DNA of 64,000 nucleotides from Euonymus europaeus (lineage: Eukaryota; Streptophyta; Magnoliopsida; Celastrales; Celastraceae). Below, piece after piece: positions 56,815 to 64,000 of this stretch. A program made the translations under genes and the position numbers. Positions within the stretch are counted from its first letter, which is position 1; every line of letters starts with the position of its first letter. The stretch is from assembly GCA_963580455.1 (NCBI GenBank), contig OY756968.1, positions 9,585,544 to 9,649,543 of the forward strand, written 5' to 3'. Under the pieces are notes generated by a model. That model was not told the DNA's origin and searched no databases. It worked only from the letters and a program-made list of their open reading frames with translations.

Positions 56815-59800
56815 CTCTCCATGGAGGAGCTTTTAACGATTTGTCTATTTGGGAACGGGAGTTTATTTTTTGCCATCAAAATAATCTACGGAGTCCATAT
56901 TCATAAAATTTGACATAAAATAAAATAAAAAGTGCAGGTTGACCAACTTTGATGGTTTGGAATTGCTCAACTCTCTCTATGTAGGAGCTTTTAACGGTTT
57001 TTTCCATTTGAGATCCGAAAGTTGATATGTTGGCTTCAAAACAATTTACGGAGCCTATACTCATAAATTGTGACATAAAATAACAATAAAAAGTGTACAA
57101 TGACCAACTTTGATGGTTTGAAATTGCTGAATTCTATCAATTGAGGAGTTTCTAACGGGTTTTCCCATTAGAGATCAAAAGTTGGTCTTTTGATAATGAA
57201 ACAATCTACGAAGCGTATACTAGTAAATTTGGACATAAACCAGCAATAAAATGTGCACACCTATCAACTTTCATTGTTCGAAATTACTCAATTCTATTCG
57301 TGGAGAAACTTTTAATGGTTTTGACAATTTGAGAACGAAAGTTGTTCTTTTGTTTTTGAAACAGTCTAAAGAGTCTATACTCGTAAAATTTTACTTAAAA
57401 GAACAATGAAAAGTGTACGCCGACAACCGTTGATGATTCGAAAATGCTAAACTCTCTCGATATAGTTGTTTTTAACAGTTTTGTCCAATTGACTACGAAA
57501 GTCATTCTTTTGACAACGAAATAATCTACGAAGGGAATACTAGAAAATTTAGACATAAAGAAACTATATAAATTGCACACCCATCAACATTGATGGTTCA
57601 TAATGGCTTAACTCTCTCCAAGGAGGAGCTTTTGACGATTTTTTCCGTTTGGCAATTAAAGTTGCTCTTTTGGCAACGACACAATCTACGGAGTCTATAC
57701 TAATAAAATTTGACATGAAATAACAATAAAAAGTGTACACCGACCGACTTTGATGGTTTGAAATTGCTCAACTCTCTTGATAGAGGAGCTTTTAATAGTT
57801 TTGTCCAATTGAGAATATAGTTGGTCTTTTGGAAACGAAACAATTTACGAAGCGTATACTAATAAATTTGGACTTAATGCAACAAAAAATTGTATATCTA
57901 TCAAATTTGATGATTCGAAATTGCTCAACTCTCTCCATGGATGAGCTTTTAATGATTTGTCTATTTGGGAACGAAAGTTTGTCTTTTATCATTGAAACAA
58001 TCTAAGGAGTCTATACTCATAAAAATTGAAATAAAATAACAAAAAAAAGTGTACACCGACAAACGTTGATGGTTCCGAATTGTTCAACTTGCTCCATGGA
58101 GGAGCTTTTAAGGATTTTGTCCGTTTGAGATAGAAAGTTGTTCTTTTGACATTCAGACAATCTATGAAATGTGTACTATTAAATTCGGACATAAATCAGC
58201 AATAAAATGTGCACACCTATCCACTTTTGTGGTTCGGAATTACTCAATTCTCTTGATGGAGGAACTTTTAACAGTTTTGACAATTTGAGAACGAAAGTTG
58301 GTCTTTTGTTAACGAAACAATCTACGGAGTCTATACCCATAAAATTTGGCATAAAAGAACAATGAAAAGTGTACACCGACCAACGTTGATGATTCGAAAA
58401 TGCTCAACTATCTCAATAGAGCTGCTTTTAATAGTTTTGTCCAATTGAGAATGAAAGTCATTCTTTTGACAACAAAATAATCTATAAAGGGAATACTATA
58501 AAATTTGGACAAAAAGCAACATTAAAAAGTGCACACCCATCAACATTGATGGTTCAAAATGGCTGAACTCTCTCCACGGAGAAGCTTTTAACGGTTTTTT
58601 TTCATTTGAGAACGAATGTTGATCTTTTGGCAAGGAAATAGTCTACGGAGTCTATACTTATAAAATTTGACATAAAATAACAATAAAAAGTGTAGACCGA
58701 CCAACTTTGATGTTTTGGAATTGCTAAACTCTCTCCATGGAGGAGCTTTTAACGGTTTTGTCCGTTTGAAATAGAAAGTTCGTCTTTTGCCATCGAAACT
58801 GTCTACGGAGTCTATACTCATAAAATTTGACATAAAATAATAATAAATAGTGTACACAGACCAACCTTGATGGTTCATAATTGCCCAACTTTCCCAAAGA
58901 AGAGCTTTTAACGGTTTCGTCCAATTCAGATTAAATGTTGGTCTTTCATAAGTGAAACAATCTACGAAGCATATACTAGTAAATTTGGATATAAACCAAC
59001 AAAAAAAAGTGTATACCTATCAAATTTGATGGTTCGAAATTTCTCAACGCTCTCCATGGTGTGGCTTTAAACTATCTATCCATTTGTCTCCTCAACTCTC
59101 TAGATAGAGGTGCTTTTAATGGTTTTGTCTAATTGAGAACGAAAGTTGATCTTTCATAAACGAAACAATCTACGAAGTGTATACTAGTAAATTTGGACAT
59201 AAACCAACAAACAAAGTGTATACCTATCAAATTTGATGGGTCGGAGTTGCTCAACTCTCTCCATGGTGGAGCTTTTAACAGTTTGTCCATTTGGGAACGA
59301 AAGTTGGTCTTTTGGCATCGAAATAACCTACGGAGTCTACGCTCTAAAAAATTGACATAAAATAACAATAAAAAGTGTAGACTGACCAACTTCGATGGTT
59401 TAGAATTGCTCAACTCTCTCCATGAAGGAGCTTTTAACGGTTTTATCGCTTTGAGATAGAAAGTTGGTCTTTTGGCATTGAAACAGTCTACGGAGTCTAT
59501 AATCATAAAATTTGACATAAAATAACAGTAAAAGGTGTACACCGACCAACCTTGATGTTTCAAAATTGCCCAACTTTCTTCATAGAAGTGCTTTGAACGG
59601 TTTTGTCCAATTAAGATTGAAAGTTGGTATTTCGGAAAGGCAACAATCTACGAAATGTATACTAGTAAATTTGGACAAAAACCAATAAAAAAAATAAAAT
59701 TTTATGGTTTGGAATTGTCTAACTCTCTCCATGGAGGACCTTTTAATGGTTTGTCCATTTGAGAACGAAAGTTCATCTTTCAGAATGGTCACAATCTACG

Positions 59801-61845
59801 GAGTCTATACTTGTAAAATTTGACATAAAATAACAATCAAAAGTGTAGACCGACCAACTTTGATGGTTCAGAATGGCTCAACTCTCTCCATGGGGAAGCT
59901 TTTAATGGTGTTTTCCCTTTGGGAACGAAAGTTGGTCTTCTAGCAATGAAACAATCTATGGAGTCTATGCTTATACAATTTGACATAAAATGAAAATATG
60001 AAATGGACACCGAGCAACTTTGACGGTTCAGAATTACCCAACTCTCTCCATGGAGAAGCTTTTGAGATATGAAAGTTGATCTTTTGGCTTCGAAACAATC
60101 TATAGAGCCTATACTAACAAAATTTGATATAAAATAACAATAAAAAGTGTACACTGATCAACTTTGACTGTTCAAAATTGTTGAATTCTCTCAATTGAGG
60201 AGCTTTTAACAATTTCGCCAATTTGGGATCAAAATTTGGTCGTTTGATAACGAAACAATCTACGAAGCAAATACTAGTAAATTTTGACGTAAATCAGCAA
60301 TAAAATGTTCACAGCTATCAACTTCGATCGTTCGGAACTACTAAATTCTCTTCATGGATGAACTTTTAACGGTTTTAACAATTTGAGAATGAAACTTGAT
60401 ATTTTGTTAACGAAACAATCTACAGAGTCTATACTTGTAAAATTTGGCATAAAGAAAATGAAAAGTCTAGACGAACCAACATTGATGATTCAAAAATGTT
60501 TAACTCTCTCGATAGAGGAAGTTTTAGTAGTTTTGTCCAATTGAGAATGAATGTCATTATTTTGACGATGAAATAATCTACGAAGGAAATATTAGAAAAT
60601 TTGGACATAAAGAAACATCAAAAAGTGCACACCCACCAACATTGATGGTTCATCATGGCTTAATTCTCTCAATGGAGGACCTTTTAACAATTTTTTTCAT
60701 TTGGCAACAAAAGTTGGTCTTTTGACAACTAAACAGTCTACAGGGTCTATAATCCTAAATTTAACATAAAATAACAATAAAAAGCGTACACTGACCAACT
60801 TTGATCGTTTGAAATTGATCAACTCTCTTGATATAAGAGCTTTTAACGGTTTTATCAAATTGAAAATGAAAGTTGGTGTTTCGGAAACGAAACAATCTAT
60901 GAAGCGTCTACTAGTAAATTTGGACTTAAAGCAACAAAAAAAAATTGTATACATATCAAATTTGATGGTTCATAATTGCTCAACTCTCTTGATAGAGGAG
61001 AATTTAGCGGTTTTGTCCAATTAAGAATGAAACTTGGTCTTTCGGTAATGAAATAATCTATGAAGCGTATACTAGTAAATTTGGACCTAAAGCAACAAAA
61101 ACATTTGTATACCTATCAAATTTGATGGTTCGGAATTCCTCAACACTCTCCAAGGATGAACTTTTAACGGTTTGTCTATTTGGAAAGGAAGGTTCGTCTT
61201 TTGGCATCGAAGCAATCTACGAAGTCTATACTCATAAAATCTGATATAAAATAACAAAAAAAATGTACACCAACCAATTTTTATGGTTCATAAATGCTCA
61301 ACTTTCTTGATAGAGCTGTTTTTAACGGTTTTGTCTAATTGAGAATAAAATTCATTCTTTTAACAACGAAATAATCTACAAAGGGAATACTAGAAAAATT
61401 GGACATAAAGCAACAATAAAAAGTGCATAATCATCAACATTGGTGGTTCGGAATGGCTCAACTCTCTCCACGAAGGAGCTTTTAACGGTTTTTTCCATTT
61501 GGGAATGAAAGTTGGTCTTTTGGTAACAAAACAGTCTACAGAGTCTATACTCACAAAATTTAACATAAAATAACAATTAAAAGTGTACACCGACCAACTT
61601 TGATGGTTTGAAATTGCTCAACTCTTGATAGAGGAGCTTTTAATGATTTTATCAAATTGAGAACGAAAGTTGGTCGTTCAGAAACAAAACAATCTACGAA
61701 GCGTATACTAGAAAATTTAGACATAAAACAAAAAAAATTGTATACCTATCAAATTTTATGGTTCGGAATTGCTCAACTCTCTCCATGGAGGAGGTTTTAA
61801 TAGTTTGTCTATTTGGGAACGAAAGTTTCACATTTCTATCGAAAC
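56815..61845 (-). repeat. Satellite array, segment 6 (minus orientation, ~31 monomers)
   Basis: Continues segment 5 after the CTCTC duplication. Monomers marked GTGCACACCTATC (57254, 58210) and GTGCACACCCA (57574, 58530, 60629) recur at ~956 bp and at ~2100 bp (13 units). A junction of truncated units lies near 59080-59100. It ends abruptly at 61845 in CTATCGAAAC. Confidence 0.9.
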
Positions 61846-64000
61846 TGAAATCACTAGGCTAACACAAGAGGGGGGTGAATTGTGTCTCTAAAAACTAAGT
61901 ATAAACCCCAAGTACAAAACCACAACCTAAAAAAACTCACAAAAATTAAGACAAAATCAAAAATGAAAATCTGCTCACTAATCGGATGAATGCAATTTGA
62001 CCTAGCAATTTAAGTCCGAATGCTATGAAATTTGATATGCAATGTTGCAACACCTTAACAAACAATATATCAACAATTCAGCTCAAAATTCAAATTATAG
62101 CTATGTGAGCAGTTCACGGAAAAATTGATATTGCAGAAAATTAACAATCAAAAGTGTGCCTAGAATCCACTACTCACAAGTTTCTCAATCACAAGCAATT
62201 TCCCAACAAGCAATCGCAGGAAGCAACACCCTAAAATCAACTTCTAAGGCACACAAATCACCAATAGCACCAATAGAGTGATAACCAATTCAAGTCACTA
62301 CAAGGCAGCAAGTTTAGCACACAAACAAGCAAGGAAATTAAATAGTGTGCTCAAGGATATATAGTGGTTCGGTGCTCACACCTACATCCACTACCTAAGC
62401 CCTCTAGCTTAGGATTTCCCAATCCACTAAAGGATATAAGTGGCTTTGCAAGTTCACCACAAACTTAGGGTTTCCAAGCACATCCCAAACTTGTACACCA
62501 TTAAGGTTTGAAGCTAATCTTAAACTTTTATACACTTCCCAAAGGTAGTGCCCTCAAAAGGGACTTTTACAAGTGTTTGGAATTTGGTTCTCTCAAGATT
62601 AGCTCTAGGCTATTTTGTGAGGAACACTCAAGAACAAACAAGGATGCTCACGGGTAGGAAATATGTCTGTAGCAAACTCTTGTACAAACTCACACAAAGC
62701 TCACAATATATCAAGGATACGCTTGGGAGAAACTTTGTTGAGTGTTTGTTTGGATCTCTTGGAATGATGAAAATAGGCTTGAATGCTTGTAGACACAATA
62801 ACTCAAAGAGATCTTGGAAGAAGGCTCCAATAAAAAAGATGAAGTTGAGAGCAAGTAGGCCTGAACACTTAGTAAAAATTTTGCAATGCTTCTTTTTTAC
62901 CACAAGTCTCATACGCCCCTCTCTTATCTTCCAAGAAAAAATAAATCTTGACCCTTGATTCAAATCAACTCTTGATCTTGGCCATTGATTCTTCTTTAAA
63001 TCTCAGCCCTTCTTTAATTCAACCACTCTAATCCCATCCTTCAAAAATAGTGTCGTTGGCATCATTTTGTCAAGAGTTCTCATTTTGAGTTGCACCTTGT
63101 TTGGATCAATCAAATGAGTCTTCTTCATGAAGCAACTCTCTCTCAAGGAATGCCAAACAAGTCCATCTTAAATTCTGGAAAATATTATAACTTTATGTCA
63201 TCTTGTCCCTCCCTTGTCTCCATAGTCAAGTGTTAGGCACAATACCAACCCAAGTATTTCAAACTTGTATTCCCTTTTCTTTCTTGACTCCAAGAAAAAA
63301 TGAGAAGGCTTCTGGAAGCTCTTCAAATAATTCTCCAGCAATAATAACACTAAGCGCATGGTTGGAACCATTTCTTGCACACAAAGTATTAACCTTGACT
63401 CAAATAGGGTTGACCATGACAAAGCTTGTCCAAATGAGCTTCAAATCATGATGCACGAATTTTATCAATTAATAATACATTAAATCATCTCATGATGATC
63501 AATTGATTAAACCTACAAAAAGAATAGATGACAAAGCATCACATTTTTGCTTGTAAGCTCAAAGAGCTTCAATGCTTGCACTTAGGTTAATCAACATGGT
63601 ATAATCTCAATTAAATTCATGTAAGCACTTTATAAATCAATTTATCCATATAAGAGTGTGCATACAAAATTTCACTTATAATTGAGGTCATTTGGTCATT
63701 CAATTTGATCATGCAAATCTCAATTAGCCTAGTTTCATACCTGCACAGGTGAATTAATTTCAACATACAAATTGAACATTATAGACTTAAAATTGACCTG
63801 AAATTATTTGACAAAGAAAAATTCTAGAGTATCTTAAATAAGTTTCAGAACAAAAATCAAGTTAATCGGAGATCATTTGAACAAGTTATGACTGTTCAAC
63901 CAATGTGTGTCCAGTATGATGTTTGGACAGATTTTAGCATCAAAAAATAAGTAAGTCCAAATTCATCCAATTTATATCAAACATGATTACAAAGATATAT
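61846..64000. other. Non-satellite flank, unclassified (probably repetitive)
   Basis: It starts TGAAATCACTAGGC, followed by ACACAAGAGGGGGGTG, exactly where the satellite stops. No protein domain is recognisable; frames up to 136 codons (62548-62958) have no motif I know. Repeated short phrases such as CTTAGG(G/A)TTTCC and a purine-rich start suggest an LTR-type or other dispersed element running out of the window. I cannot name it. Confidence 0.35.

Noticed and set aside
4729..61845. CENP-B-box-like or telomere-like motifs in the satellite
   Set aside because: I looked for the NTTCG....CGGG type box and TTTAGGG runs and saw neither; centromeric status rests only on array form.
61853..61880. 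CACTA at the right flank as the end of a CACTA DNA transposon
   Set aside because: The CACTA lies 7 bases after the satellite edge rather than at it, there is no 3-bp duplication visible, and no matching inverted terminal repeat was seen in the window.
62548..62963. Overlapping 136- and 111-codon frames in the right flank
   Set aside because: No recognisable motif, overlapping on opposite strands, in sequence that looks repetitive; not called as a gene.

Overview
The window is plant nuclear DNA, very probably from a flowering plant and from heterochromatin. I find no host gene, tRNA or rRNA. Everything recognisable is either a satellite array or a retrotransposon. Plant origin is shown by Tekay/Del-type Ty3/gypsy elements with a C-terminal chromodomain, initiator-Met-type primer binding sites, an Angela-like Ty1/copia LTR, and the antisense extra ORF typical of the Tat lineage.

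Layout. Positions 1-2603 hold the 3' end of a plus-strand Tat-lineage Ty3/gypsy element: a decayed, intron-containing antisense ORF, a polypurine tract and a 3' LTR. Positions 2604-4728 look like an LTR or LTR remnant on the minus strand. From 4729 to 61845 the substrate is one tandem array of ~160 bp monomers, about 27 kb once insertions are removed (~169 monomers). Its monomers run in plus orientation up to ~22690 and in minus orientation after that. Monomer types recur at multiples of 160 bp, with a common 6-mer spacing of ~957 bp, so this is a higher-order-repeat satellite. Positions 61846-64000 are unrecognised non-array DNA.

Insertions into the array, each dated by its target-site duplication (TSD): a solo Tekay LTR (5562-7800, minus, TSD AAGAC/AAGAA); a solo copia LTR (7938-10200, minus, TSD ATACT); a 16.4-kb compound Tekay element (27387-43803, plus, TSD GAGCC) with structure LTR-internal-LTR-internal-LTR; and a deleted Tekay element (47704-56814, minus, TSD CTCTC). 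The 5' LTR of that last element was itself hit by a solo LTR of the same family (52009-54104, TSD TGATG) and by a 5'-truncated LINE (55214-56764, 15-bp TSD).

The compound element is the best-preserved coding region. Each copy has gag, then an in-frame TAG, then a 1157-residue pol with protease, RT, RNase H, integrase and chromodomain. Neither copy can be autonomous as read. Each gag has its own one-base deletion, both share the TAG, and both have Asp-Gly in place of the Asp-Asp of the RT active site. The Tekay LTRs fall into two subfamilies whose U3 regions are unrelated in sequence, yet both are packed with GC-rich self-complementary motifs (TCCGGA-centred or CCTAGG-centred).
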